A stretch of DNA of 27,864 nt from Bacillota bacterium. Its GTDB lineage: Bacteria; Bacillota; Clostridia; Oscillospirales; Ruminococcaceae. This document shows, in pieces, positions 1 through 7,835 of the stretch (position 1 is the stretch's first letter; the number at the start of each line of letters is the position of its first letter). Under the pieces are notes generated by a model. The model ran no database searches and was not told the origin of the DNA. It saw only the letters and a list, made by a program, of their open reading frames with translations. The stretch is taken from assembly GCA_023431215.1 (NCBI GenBank), contig JAEYXR010000063.1, forward strand, positions 1 through 27,864. Direction: 5' to 3'. The translations under genes were made by a program, and so were the position numbers.

Positions 1-112
1 ACAGGGGCATAACGGTTGCCCGCCGGTCCCGACCAGGTGGCTAAAGCTTTGCGGCGACGCAAAGCGTAGATAGATTGTTGTCAAATACAGAACCCGGCTT
101 ATAGACCCACTC
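1..112 (+). ncRNA. rnpB: RNase P RNA, 3' end (5' part outside window)
   Basis: This is the 3' portion of the catalytic RNA of ribonuclease P, which matures the 5' ends of tRNAs. The diagnostic block is ACAGAACCCGGCTTATAGAC near bases 88-107, the conserved 3' segment of bacterial RNase P RNA, preceded by a purine-rich GCGTAGATAGATTG stretch. The gene is truncated by the window start, so its length and structural class cannot be judged. It is followed by a strong rho-independent terminator. The 3' end is estimated. Confidence 0.88.
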
Positions 113-144
113 ATTTCTATAAATAACACATGCTGCGGCATGTC

Positions 145-184
145 AAACAGCGGACAGCTTAAAAGCTGTCCGCTGTTTTTTGTT
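145..184 (+). terminator. Rho-independent terminator of rnpB
   Basis: A 15-bp perfect stem (AACAGCGGACAGCTT at 146-160 with its complement at 163-177) closes a two-base loop and is followed by a T run. It lies about 35 bases after the RNase P RNA. Confidence 0.92.
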
Positions 185-414
185 TGCGGACTTTTAAACT
201 TCCCAGCCTTCTTTTGCTTTTTATGAATGCTATAAAACATCTGCGCTTATCTTTTTTAAATTAAAAGAATATACTAAAGAAGCAGCGACAAAACAACAAT
301 AATTCATATGAACAAGCCACCGGGATACACCCATATGCAGTTATCATTTATTTTTGAATAGAACCCTGAATAGATGACCATACTTCCGGCATAGATTATA
401 AGGGAGGTATTTCC

Positions 415-702
415 ATGTCGCAGTTTCTCTTTGATATTACAAAGGGAATAACAGAAAACACGCAGGGACACAGCAGGCTGGATTTCCTAAAAGAACAGGC
501 AGCGCAGGTGCGTCAACAGCTGCTTATTGCTGAAGAAACGTTTAATCTGGCACAGGATGAGGCTCTACTAGATGCCACCATCTACCAGATTAAAGCGCTT
601 AACCTGTACTATCAATATCTGCTTAGCATGGCCCGAGCACAGGATGACAGCTGTATTGTTTCAGCTGTTAAGGAAGAAAGGATTAGTGAGGTTATGGGGT
701 AA
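415..702 (+). CDS. YaaL-like DUF2508 family small protein
   Basis: A 95-residue soluble protein of unknown biochemical function. Residues about 30-75 show the DUF2508/YaaL pattern: a helical stretch with an AEETFNLAQDEALLDATIYQ core followed by a tyrosine-rich LYYQYLL segment. In Bacillus and many clostridia this family sits between recR and bofA, and here bofA follows directly, which supports the call. An AGGGAGGT ribosome binding site lies 7 bases before the ATG. recR is not in the window; rnpB occupies the upstream position instead. There is no signal peptide or membrane segment. The family is recognised from pattern and context only. Confidence 0.75.
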   Translation: MSQFLFDITKGITENTQGHSRLDFLKEQAAQVRQQLLIAEETFNLAQDEALLDATIYQIKALNLYYQYLLSMARAQDDSCIVSAVKEERISEVMG

Positions 703-713
703 CCATTTCACCT

Positions 714-953
714 GTGATGTCCGGTTTTATTGTTGCCGGGCTCATCGTACTTGTCATTGTAATTCGCATGCGAAAAACATTGGCGGCAATGGCTGTTTCT
801 GCCCTGGGTGGGCTTTGCACGTTGGGAGTTATCAATCTTACCGGAATTTTGACCGGTGTCATGCTTCCTTTTAATGTATTTTCTCTTTTGGTTTCTTGCG
901 TACTGGGTGCGCCGGGGGTCATTAGCCTTTTGCTCCTCCAGCTGGTTTGGTGA
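714..953 (+). CDS. bofA: BofA family pro-sigma-K processing inhibitor
   Basis: A 79-residue integral membrane protein. In Bacillus, BofA holds the SpoIVFB protease inactive in the outer forespore membrane and so delays pro-sigma-K processing. Hydrophobic helices cover residues about 4-18, 24-45 and 50-76, and the C-terminus carries the family signature LGAPGVISLLLLQ. It begins 11 bases after the yaaL stop, suggesting co-transcription. The GTG at 714 and the ATG at 717 are both possible starts; GGGG at 696-699 is the only, rather distant, Shine-Dalgarno candidate, so translational coupling is likely. Its presence implies a spore-forming lineage, although BofA homologues also occur in clostridia whose sigma-K control differs. 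Confidence 0.87.
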   Translation: MMSGFIVAGLIVLVIVIRMRKTLAAMAVSALGGLCTLGVINLTGILTGVMLPFNVFSLLVSCVLGAPGVISLLLLQLVW

Positions 954-1100
954 GTACATAATAGCAAGCCACCTTAAAGGGTTATTCAGTCACCAGCACA
1001 CCCGCCATTTCTTTGTCACCATGCTACTTTTTTCAAAAAAGCTGTTGTCCAGTTTAATATTTAGTATGCAAAAATCTGCTTATTAAGGCTTCACAAAGGC

Positions 1101-1134
1101 AAAAAGCCGGAGACAAATGTCTCCGGCTTTTCTT
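1101..1134. terminator. Bidirectional terminator between bofA and the lipoprotein gene
   Basis: An AAAAGCCGGAGACA/TGTCTCCGGCTTTT hairpin (1102-1132) with A and T runs on both flanks serves the two convergent genes. Confidence 0.88.
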
Positions 1135-2192
1135 TACTTAATAATACGCACATCTGTTTCGCCCCGGCCGTCATAGCTAACCAAAAACTCACCGTGGCGG
1201 TCAAAGCAGGAAATAACCACTTTCACAAAAGGCATCCCTTCGGGAAGAATCGTGTTTAGGCGCAGGGCATAATCTTCTCCAGTGTTATAAAAAGCACCCA
1301 GCCAGCCTACATTGACAAAGCTGCCGTTTACTTCTTTTACACTATATAGGCGAATGTCTGAGCCTACATAGCGGGGAATAATCAAAATCCCTTCTCCGCT
1401 TTCGTCCAAGTCTATAACCTCTACGGCAGCAGCCTCAGGGTCTTCCAGTCTGGATACAGCCAGACCTGCAGCCTCTTCGGGCAGCTCTTTGTCATAGTAG
1501 CGAGATACCGCCGCATTTTCCACCAGTAAAGGAATGGTACGAATCTCTTTTTCGTAGTGGTTGTACTGTTCATCATAAACAAACACTTCCATCGTCAACT
1601 GGTCACCATCTACCTTTAAATCGGCAACCTGCTCACGCTCGCCTTGAGGACGATACAAAAGATGTAGTGTCTTTGAGGTGACATCCAGACGGTAAACATC
1701 ACCCCCTGGCGATACTGTACCATACCGGTAGCCAACAATGAGCAGCACCGTATCATTGTTGTACCACATTGCCTGCTTAACGGCATCCTGTTCTGATATC
1801 TGAGCAGCCGGGAGCAGCAGTACGGGCGCTGTGTCCCGTTGAACCATCCACAGCTCTGTGGATTCTTCAAACTCTGCCCGATAGAAAAGCAGTTTTGAGC
1901 CATCGGGTGATAAAACCGTGGTATTGGGTCTGTAGCCTTGCTTTAAACAAAAATTTTCAAAGTCGCCGGGTGTCATAAAGTCGACAAAGGGGGCATAGTC
2001 TTCTTTCACTGTGGGCTCCGGGGTTGATGTTTGCTCCGACTGAGAAGCCGGAGGACTCGTGCTACCGGAAGACGAGCTCTGACTGCTTTCAGTAACGGTA
2101 CTAATTGAAGAGCCGGAGACACCAGTGTCCGCACCACATGCCATCAGGAACAATAGCCCGACACAGAGCAGTACGGTCAATATTCGGTTCAT
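1134..2192 (-). CDS. Secreted lipoprotein, DUF4652-like beta-propeller-type protein
   Basis: A 352-residue predicted lipoprotein. The N-terminus is a type II signal peptide with lipobox LMAC (Cys about residue 19), followed by a Ser/Thr/Pro-rich linker to about residue 65. The exported domain has TolB/propeller-like repeats such as LSPDGSKLLFY and an ELWMV strand, then a YGTVSPGGDVYRLD segment that recalls DUF4652 proteins. The ATG at 2192 is chosen over an upstream GTG because AGGAGG lies 7 bases before it and the signal peptide begins there. No enzymatic motif is visible, and it stands alone between two terminators. The lipoprotein assignment is firm; the domain assignment is tentative. Confidence 0.7.
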   Translation of the reverse strand: MNRILTVLLCVGLLFLMACGADTGVSGSSISTVTESSQSSSSGSTSPPASQSEQTSTPEPTVKEDYAPFVDFMTPGDFENFCLKQGYRPNTTVLSPDGSKLLFYRAEFEESTELWMVQRDTAPVLLLPAAQISEQDAVKQAMWYNNDTVLLIVGYRYGTVSPGGDVYRLDVTSKTLHLLYRPQGEREQVADLKVDGDQLTMEVFVYDEQYNHYEKEIRTIPLLVENAAVSRYYDKELPEEAAGLAVSRLEDPEAAAVEVIDLDESGEGILIIPRYVGSDIRLYSVKEVNGSFVNVGWLGAFYNTGEDYALRLNTILPEGMPFVKVVISCFDRHGEFLVSYDGRGETDVRIIK

Positions 2193-2485
2193 GCAAACTT
2201 TCCTCCTAATCGGTGGCACAGCAACCAAAGGTACACGCTGTGCATCTTTGAACTGTTAACTTACAAAGAGTATATGCTTTTTGCTATAAAAAAGCGAACT
2301 TTTTGATAATTTCGCTTTGCGCATAACAGTATATCACTATTTTATACCATGCGAAAGTGCTTTGTGCTACAAAAAGCAACAAATCTTGCTGCAGATTTAT
2401 AAGATTTTATTCCTATTATTACCAAGAAATAATTGGTTATTTTATCTATAAAAATAAAGCTGCTTTTATTCATGTCGATACAAAG
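2193..2485. other. AT-rich spacer upstream of the lipoprotein gene
   Basis: This 293-base stretch must hold the minus-strand promoter of the lipoprotein gene. TATACT-like -10 candidates occur near 2270 and 2325, but neither has a convincing -35 partner. No coding region is supported here. Confidence 0.5.
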
Positions 2486-2520
2486 AAAAAACCGTCTGTC
2501 AACATGTACAGACGGTTTTC
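2486..2520 (-). terminator. Terminator of secG
   Basis: On the minus strand an AAAACCGTCTGT/ACAGACGGTTTT hairpin is followed by a run of six T's. It sits 21 bases after the secG stop. Confidence 0.9.
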
Positions 2521-2540
2521 TACTCAACAAAAATAGACCA

Positions 2541-2780
2541 TTACAGGGCGCTGACGACATAAATAACAACGGTCAGGATCAAAAATACAATCACTAGACC
2601 CTTGACCAGTCGATTCAGGGTTGCATCCATGCTGCGGTCAGAGTTATTGCTGAGGAAGGAGTTTCCACCAGCCAAAGCGCTCAGGCCATCTCCTTTAGGA
2701 TCCTGTAAAGCAACCAAAACCACCACAGCAACGCTGATGAGGATCAGCACAATGGCGCAGATAATCTCAAATGTGCCCAC
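2541..2780 (-). CDS. secG: Preprotein translocase subunit SecG
   Basis: A 79-residue inner-membrane protein, the accessory subunit of the SecYEG channel that assists SecA-driven export. Two transmembrane helices cover residues about 4-25 and 56-76. Between them lies the family signature LVALQDPKGDGLSALAGG followed by a Ser/Asn-rich loop. Length and topology are normal for Gram-positive SecG. The start is GTG, 10 bases after a GGAGG ribosome binding site (2791-2795). It is monocistronic, with its own promoter and terminator. Confidence 0.95.
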   Translation of the reverse strand: MGTFEIICAIVLILISVAVVVLVALQDPKGDGLSALAGGNSFLSNNSDRSMDATLNRLVKGLVIVFLILTVVIYVVSAL

Positions 2781-2825
2781 GATTCAGACACCTCCATAAC
2801 AGTATTAGTCAAATGATACTATGAT

Positions 2826-2854
2826 ATTTTAGCATATCACACATGCTATTGCAA
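2826..2854 (-). promoter_or_regulatory. Sigma-A-type promoter of secG
   Basis: Read on the minus strand: -35 TTGCAA (2849-2854), 17-bp spacer, -10 TAAAAT (2826-2831). It lies about 46 bases upstream of the GTG start. Confidence 0.6.
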
Positions 2855-3008
2855 GGCTTATCCAAAAATATTTTGTCAAAAGATTGATATCTTCTTCCAG
2901 ATTTTTTCATTAATTCTTTAATCCTATTATTGCCAAAAAATTAAATTATTAACTGAATACTTAGGCATCATTGGTAAATACTAGAGTTGCAAAGGAGGTG
3001 AAAATACT

Positions 3009-3155
3009 ATGGCAAATAACAAGTCCAGCCAGAACGCTAAGAACACTTCTTCCAACCCGAACAACTCTAATAATTCTACAAATGCAAACAACTCTAAGAA
3101 TGTACAGGATAAAACCCAGCCCTCTACTCAGAACGCTCAAAACAAATGCAAATAA
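3009..3155 (+). CDS. 48-residue Asn/Ser-rich small protein
   Basis: A short gene beginning MANNKSSQNAKNTSSN and ending QNAQNKCK. Asparagine, serine, lysine and glutamine make up most of it, with no hydrophobic stretch, so it should be soluble and disordered. A strong AAAGGAGGTG site lies 8 bases before the ATG, and a rho-independent terminator follows 17 bases after the stop, so it is a complete transcription unit rather than a chance reading frame. Its composition resembles small acid-soluble spore proteins of the gamma type and Asn-rich small proteins of clostridia, but no Glu-Phe-(Ala/Ser) gamma-SASP repeat is present. The function is unknown. A single Cys lies next to the C-terminus. Confidence 0.72.
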   Translation: MANNKSSQNAKNTSSNPNNSNNSTNANNSKNVQDKTQPSTQNAQNKCK

Positions 3156-3172
3156 AATAGCTTGCCAATTTC

Positions 3173-3216
3173 AAAAGCAGCCAGACAAGAAATCTCTTCT
3201 GTCTGGCTGCTTTTTG
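3173..3216. terminator. Terminator between the Asn-rich gene and the EEP hydrolase gene
   Basis: An AAGCAGCCAGAC/GTCTGGCTGCTT stem ends in TTTTT on the plus strand. The minus-strand side has only a short T run, so it mainly serves the plus-strand gene and may also act on the convergent one. Confidence 0.85.
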
Positions 3217-3248
3217 CTTTCCTGAAATTCTTGGGAGTATCGTTTGTT

Positions 3249-4079
3249 TTATAGTTCCACCTCGGCTATCACCGGGTAATGGTCTGAGGGATATGCTTTT
3301 TGTTCTCCTCCACGGTGAATGGATACATCCCGCAAAACTATATCTTTACTTGTAAAAATATAGTCAATGGGATGCCCTCCTATGCGACCGCGAAACCCAT
3401 GATAGCTGCATCCCACCAGCGCTTTTTCTCTATCCGGTTTCAACAGCATGTTATAGCTGTCCTCCAAAACAATTCCAGACTGTGTGTGCACACCGGTTTC
3501 TGCCCACTTACGCAATGTTTTGCTGTTGGGCGTGGCATTAAAATCTCCCATAAAAATAACTGCACCGGGTGCTTTTTCATATCTCTCTATAATATGGCTG
3601 CAAATTAGTTTCAAACCCTGTACCCTGGCAAAATAGCTGATATGGTCCAGGTGTGTATTATAAACTCGCAGTGTTTTTTCAGGCGCCTGGGTGGGGCAAA
3701 GCTCACACCAGGTACAAATACGCGGAAAAAAAGCCAATCTGCCACGGCTTGGTACCTGAGGATTATGCGAAAGCCAAAATGTATTTTCCTGCAGCAGTGA
3801 AAACTTATCTTTCCGATAAAAAATGGCGGAGTACTCTCCTTTATTTCCACCGCCTCTGCCTTTTCCTACATATGCATACTCCGGCAGTAGCCTTTGGAGG
3901 TCTCCCAACGTATTTTCTGTAAGCTCCTGAGTACCAATGATATCGGGTGTGTTTTCCCTGATGGTAGCGGCCACCAAAGAGGCACGCTTACTCCATACAT
4001 GACGTCCAAAACGAAAAGTATCACGTTTTACATTAAAACTCATTACTTTAAGTGTAATGGTGGTGTTTTCTGGAATCAT
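3249..4079 (-). CDS. Endonuclease/exonuclease/phosphatase (EEP) family metal-dependent hydrolase
   Basis: A 276-residue protein of the DNase I-like EEP superfamily, which hydrolyses phosphodiester or phosphomonoester bonds with Mg2+. The motifs appear in order: SFNVK (residues 14-18), GTQEL with the metal-binding Glu52, a YNTHLDH strand at about 135-141, GDFNA at about 173-177, a DYIF segment near 240 and the C-terminal SDHYPV. All key catalytic residues are present. No signal peptide is visible, so it is probably cytoplasmic. The true substrate (nucleic acid, phosphoinositide or sphingomyelin-like) cannot be read from sequence. A GAAGG site lies 8 bases before the ATG. It appears monocistronic. 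Confidence 0.85.
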   Translation of the reverse strand: MIPENTTITLKVMSFNVKRDTFRFGRHVWSKRASLVAATIRENTPDIIGTQELTENTLGDLQRLLPEYAYVGKGRGGGNKGEYSAIFYRKDKFSLLQENTFWLSHNPQVPSRGRLAFFPRICTWCELCPTQAPEKTLRVYNTHLDHISYFARVQGLKLICSHIIERYEKAPGAVIFMGDFNATPNSKTLRKWAETGVHTQSGIVLEDSYNMLLKPDREKALVGCSYHGFRGRIGGHPIDYIFTSKDIVLRDVSIHRGGEQKAYPSDHYPVIAEVEL

Positions 4080-4421
4080 CTAATTAGCCTTCTTCTCCTA
4101 CGATTTTGCTTTTTGCAGCATTACACTTATACTCTCGGTATGCGTAACTTGTTCTTCAGTCAAAGCATACCGCACAATATAAGTGTTTTTTTATCTTAGT
4201 AGTTTATTCTGCAATACTAAAAAATTTTGCATTCATGCATTAATAAAATAATTTGAAAAAAGGATACATACATTATCTAACCACATTTTTATGAATTTTA
4301 AATGAACAAAACCTTGATACGTACAGCACTTTCAAAATTAGTTATTTTGAATGAAATTTAATTCAACAATTAACTTACTTTGTTATATCCTATAAACTTT
4401 TGCATTAAAGTTAACGACATA
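4080..4421. other. AT-rich intergenic region upstream of the T-box transcript
   Basis: About 340 bases separate the divergent EEP and symporter genes. A small TTGAAT/ATTCAA inverted repeat lies near 4349-4368. No coding region or convincing EEP promoter was identified. Confidence 0.5.
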
Positions 4422-4450
4422 TTGACTTTGTTGCTTTAAATCATTAGAAT
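4422..4450 (+). promoter_or_regulatory. Sigma-A-type promoter for the T-box/symporter transcript
   Basis: -35 TTGACT (4422-4427), 17-bp spacer, -10 TAGAAT (4445-4450). Transcription should begin near 4457, just before Stem I of the T-box. Confidence 0.75.
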
Positions 4451-4465
4451 ACATATAAGAAAAGC

Positions 4466-4747
4466 GATGACAGGAAAAAAGTAAGGAACCTTACTGCCAA
4501 CAGAGAGTTGCCGGTTGGTGAGAGGCGCATAAGCAGTTGGTTCCCCAATACATTTCTAGAGCTGCGCACCAAAAGGCCTTTGTGTCCGGTAGGCTGCGAC
4601 GGGCTGTCCCCCGTTACTAGGACCAGGGTATCGTTCTTTTTTTAAAGAGCTGTACCCGCTGAGGCTGCCCACCGTGAGGAGGCAGCGAACTGAGGTGGTA
4701 ACACGGAATTCTTCCGTCCTCTGAGCAATCAGGGGACGGTTTTTTTA
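4466..4747 (+). promoter_or_regulatory. T-box riboswitch leader, probable Tyr (UAC) specifier
   Basis: A canonical T-box leader. Stem I starts with the GATGA kink-turn segment (4466-4470). AGTA (4480-4483) forms the 5' side of the specifier loop. GGAACC/GGTTCC (4485-4490 with 4539-4544) and ACTGC/GCAGT (4493-4497 with 4533-4537) form the distal helix, followed by AGAGAG and GGTTGGTGAGAGG. The 3' side of the specifier loop reads CCAA-TAC-A before TTTCT pairs back, so UAC at 4549-4551 is the best specifier, followed by a purine as usual. The T-box sequence proper is AACTGAGGTGGTAACACGG (4688-4706); its TGGT would pair with ACCA, fitting a tRNA with discriminator A. CCGTG/CACGG closes the antiterminator. 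An uncharged cognate tRNA should allow symporter expression. Confidence 0.9.
4714..4747 (+). terminator. Intrinsic terminator arm of the T-box
   Basis: CCGTCCTCTGA and its near-complement TCAGGGGACGG form a hairpin followed by seven T's. It competes with the antiterminator that contains the T-box sequence. Confidence 0.92.
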
Positions 4748-4819
4748 CTGCTCTGACCAAAAAACCTCCCCAAACCAACAAGGGCATCAGCCCAAAAGAT
4801 GGAAAGGATTTGGTCTTTT

Positions 4820-6334
4820 ATGCTGGCAAAAACCATTATTATTGCTGTATTCTTCGCTGTTACAATTGGTATTGGACTATATTGCCGACGCCATGCCACC
4901 AACGTAGGTGACTTTGTATTGGGTGGTCGAAGTGTGGGGCCCTGGCTCACAGCTTTTTCCTATGGTACCTCTTACTTTTCGGCTGTAGTTTTTATTGGCT
5001 ATGCCGGACAGTTTGGATGGAGTTATGGTGTTTCTGCCACGTGGATTGGCATTGGTAACGCCTTTATCGGCAGCATGCTTGCGTGGATGCTCTTGGGTCG
5101 GCGCACCCGTATTATGACAAAGCATTTTGACAGTGCCACTATGCCTGACTTTTTTGCACGCCGATATGATAGCTCCAGGCTTAAATCTGCAGCTTCTATT
5201 ATCATCTTCCTATTTTTGATTCCCTACTCCGCTTCTGTTTACAAAGGTCTTTCCGGCCTATTTTCTATGGCTTTTCATATTGACTTTACCGTGTGCATTA
5301 TTGCCATGGCAGTCATTACCGCCATTTATGTCATTGCAGGTGGTTACATGGCAACTGCCATCAATGACCTTGTCCAAGGGTTCATTATGCTGGGCGGTAT
5401 CGTTATGGTCGTTTGGGCCATTCTTGCCGGCAAAGGAGGCTTCACCTCCGCACTGGAGCAACTTTCCCACATTACCTCGGAGCTTAATCCTGCTATGGAT
5501 GGCGCTTTAGTCTCCTTCTTTGGCCCAGACCCCTTAAATTTGCTGGGTGTTGTAATTCTGACCAGCCTAGGCACTTGGGGACTTCCTCAAATGGTTCATA
5601 AATTTTACACCATAAAAAATGAAGCTTCTATTAAGGCCGGTACCGTTATCTCCACAGTATTTGCCCTTATTATTGCCGGAGGCTCTTACTTTATGGGAGG
5701 CTTTGGCCGTCTATATTATACTCCCGGCGAGGGTGGCAAAGTAGTTTTTGACAGTATTGTCCCTCAGATGCTTGCAAGCAGCCTGCCGGATATTATGATT
5801 GGCATTGTCCTTATTCTTGTGCTTTCCGCTTCTATGTCCACCCTATCTTCTTTGGTTATTACCTCCAGCTCCACCTTTGTACTGGACTTTTTGCGCCCTG
5901 TACTAAAAAATCTAAGCGCCAAAGGCATGATGATATTAATTAAAACCATGTGTGGCTTCTTTGTACTGCTTTCGGTTCTCCTTGCTCTTAATCCAAACAG
6001 CCTTATCAGCACTCTCATGTCTCTAAGCTGGGGTGCATTGGCCGGCGCATTTTTAGGTCCATTCCTTTTTGGCCTGTTCTGGAAAGGAACCACCAAAAAT
6101 GCAGTATGGGTTTCCTTTGCACTTAGCATCCTCATTACCGGCGGCAACTTCTTTTTCAAGGTAGTGTCCCCCATCAATGCCGGTGCCATTGCAATTGTAG
6201 CTTCCCTTTTGGTTGTTCCCATTGTAAGCCTTGTAACGCCAAAGCTGCCTGCAGACCATATACAAGACTGTTTTGCCTGCTACGATGAAACTGCACCTGT
6301 GGCACACAGAACTGCCCTTCCAGATAAAGAATAG
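4820..6334 (+). CDS. Sodium:solute symporter, SSS (PutP-like) family
   Basis: A 504-residue inner-membrane transporter with about 13 hydrophobic helices, the normal size for the SSS/SSF family, which couples Na+ entry to uptake of amino acids, sugars or carboxylates. The N-terminal FVLGGRSVGPWLTAFSYGTS region is the family hallmark for TM1-TM2, and a GGYMATAINDLVQG segment marks the central TM region. The ATG at 4820 is preferred over 4799 because a GAAAGGA site precedes it at workable distance and TM1 begins at once. Expression is controlled by the T-box. If the UAC specifier is right, tyrosine or a related compound is the likely substrate, but the protein sequence alone does not show this. 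Confidence 0.85.
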   Translation: MLAKTIIIAVFFAVTIGIGLYCRRHATNVGDFVLGGRSVGPWLTAFSYGTSYFSAVVFIGYAGQFGWSYGVSATWIGIGNAFIGSMLAWMLLGRRTRIMTKHFDSATMPDFFARRYDSSRLKSAASIIIFLFLIPYSASVYKGLSGLFSMAFHIDFTVCIIAMAVITAIYVIAGGYMATAINDLVQGFIMLGGIVMVVWAILAGKGGFTSALEQLSHITSELNPAMDGALVSFFGPDPLNLLGVVILTSLGTWGLPQMVHKFYTIKNEASIKAGTVISTVFALIIAGGSYFMGGFGRLYYTPGEGGKVVFDSIVPQMLASSLPDIMIGIVLILVLSASMSTLSSLVITSSSTFVLDFLRPVLKNLSAKGMMILIKTMCGFFVLLSVLLALNPNSLISTLMSLSWGALAGAFLGPFLFGLFWKGTTKNAVWVSFALSILITGGNFFFKVVSPINAGAIAIVASLLVVPIVSLVTPKLPADHIQDCFACYDETAPVAHRTALPDKE

Positions 6335-6626
6335 TCTCTTCAAAGCTTAACAGCAGTCTTATACTTGGATAATTACTATGTTTACAGAAATATATATTAC
6401 ACGCTGTCACTTACCGTAACTTATTTAACAAGACTCTTACCGCATTATTGGTATAGACAAGACAAAACCGACATCCGCAAAAGCGGAAGCCGGTTTTGTG
6501 TACGTTGGGGGGCCGGGAGGAGTGTGCCATAAAAGTATTGAGAGGAGTGGGTAATTAATTTATATTGTGCGTCTGCCTTTGGCAAGCGCATCTAAAAGGT
6601 TATGGGAGACGAAATGCCTTTATTAA
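6335..6626. other. Spacer between the convergent symporter and allE genes
   Basis: About 290 bases holding one hairpin (6462-6499) and a G-rich plus-strand patch at about 6505-6525. No gene was found. Confidence 0.5.
6462..6504. terminator. Terminator-like hairpin between convergent genes
   Basis: ACAAAACCG pairs with CGGTTTTGT around an inner CCGC/GCGG stem. The T tracts on both strands are short (TTTTGT), so termination efficiency is uncertain. Confidence 0.55.
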
Positions 6627-7391
6627 TTATAACTCTACATCTCTGTGGCAGTCCTTGGAGTAAATATAGGTGAAGTTGGTTCTGCCCACGCCATAGGCAG
6701 CCTGTGCCACATAGGGGCCAAACCAGACAAAGTCCTGCTCCTTAATCATGGTCCAGTGGTCATCCAGGTAATAGCAGCCTTCGCCCTCTAAAATGTATGC
6801 ACCATGTTCCTGCACATGTGTTTCAGCAAAAGGATGGCATCCACCGGGTGCAAAGGACAGGATATGCATGTTCATATCAAAAGCTACATCTACAGGCAGA
6901 AGGTCTTTTATCCATACATTGGCCATGCTGTCATACTCACGAAACTCAATTTCGTTGACATTGCCATAATAAATATAAGGAGCCTTGCCCTCCAGAGGAA
7001 TGTAGACCTGCTTATAAAGCAGAGCCTTCATCTTTTTGTCCGAGGTGTTTTTAAACTCAAGCCCCACACCTGCAGGAGAGTAGATATAGGCGCCATCGCA
7101 GGCTTTATATTCTTTGCCGCCAACGGTAAAGGTACCTTCCCCTTCAATAACATATAAGAATGTTTCAATATTTGGCTGATTGCCAAATATTTTGGTGGTG
7201 CCGCCGTTAGGTTCTGCTTCTATTACATACTGCACAAAGCTGGCACCCATCTTAGGAGATGCCACAATACTGATGCGGCAGCCTTCGATGCCGGGAACAA
7301 CATTGTTCACCAGACCTGTAGGTGGAACTACTGCAAAGCAGCCGTGCTTCACAACTGCTCTGGTTGATAGGATGTCATTTGGGTAACCCAT
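6627..7391 (-). CDS. allE: (S)-ureidoglycine aminohydrolase
   Basis: A 254-residue bicupin that converts (S)-ureidoglycine to (S)-ureidoglycolate and ammonia, the third hydrolytic step of allantoin breakdown. It resembles E. coli AllE (YlbA) throughout, from the MGYPND start through RAVVKHG, FDMNMHILSFAPG and the YIYSKDCHRDVEL end. The C-terminal cupin keeps the Mn2+ ligand set E190, H192 and H196 (in ETHVQEHGAYIL) and Q230. Length is normal. An AAGAAGG site lies 8 bases before the ATG. It is last in the DAACS transporter-allC-cupin-allE operon and so should be controlled from the promoter near 10468. Confidence 0.95.
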   Translation of the reverse strand: MGYPNDILSTRAVVKHGCFAVVPPTGLVNNVVPGIEGCRISIVASPKMGASFVQYVIEAEPNGGTTKIFGNQPNIETFLYVIEGEGTFTVGGKEYKACDGAYIYSPAGVGLEFKNTSDKKMKALLYKQVYIPLEGKAPYIYYGNVNEIEFREYDSMANVWIKDLLPVDVAFDMNMHILSFAPGGCHPFAETHVQEHGAYILEGEGCYYLDDHWTMIKEQDFVWFGPYVAQAAYGVGRTNFTYIYSKDCHRDVEL

Positions 7392-7445
7392 GAATAATGC
7401 CTTCTTTCAATTTGTTATAATAAAAGCCTTAGCAGGCCGGTTTGG

Positions 7446-7805
7446 TTATTTTTTGGTTTCAGAGTACAGAATCACTGCAACATATTCCAGATCTATGTCG
7501 CCAGGATTTTCAATGGAATGGTAATCGCCATCCTTGCATTGGATCATATCTCCAGGGCCAAGCTCCGCAACAACGCCGTTGTCGTTAACCAAAGCCTTTC
7601 CTTTTAAGATATAGTAGGTTTCAAAATCTCCGGTATGGGTGTGCTGCCCAATAGAACCACCGGGTGGGATAATACTGATTCCAAACAACCGCCCTGTACC
7701 AAACATCTCTTCGGGTTCAAGAATGTTGTAAACTCTTGTTGTATCTCGTCCGCCCTTTAGCTCGTGCTCCAAAGCCAGACGCATCTCGTTTGCTCTCTTA
7801 ATCAT
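7446..7805 (-). CDS. Small single-domain cupin of unknown function
   Basis: A 119-residue cupin_2-type protein. The first cupin motif is complete: G53, H55, H57, E62 (in GQHTHTGDFETYYILKG). The second contains GPGDMIQCKDGDYHSIEN with H96, so a metal site is likely. It lies between allC and allE with a 30-base gap to allC, clearly in the same operon, so a role in ureide metabolism is likely. It is much smaller than, and does not visibly match, the AllA ureidoglycolate lyase family. It might act on ureidoglycolate, on a chiral intermediate, or as a ligand sensor; none of these is shown by the sequence. Confidence 0.8.
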   Translation of the reverse strand: MIKRANEMRLALEHELKGGRDTTRVYNILEPEEMFGTGRLFGISIIPPGGSIGQHTHTGDFETYYILKGKALVNDNGVVAELGPGDMIQCKDGDYHSIENPGDIDLEYVAVILYSETKK

Positions 7806-7835
7806 ACTATACTCTTTCCTTTTCTACCAGGAGTT

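Noticed and set aside
6505..6525. G-rich patch that could form a G-quadruplex
   Set aside because: It has only one long G run plus short ones; four adequate G tracts are not present.
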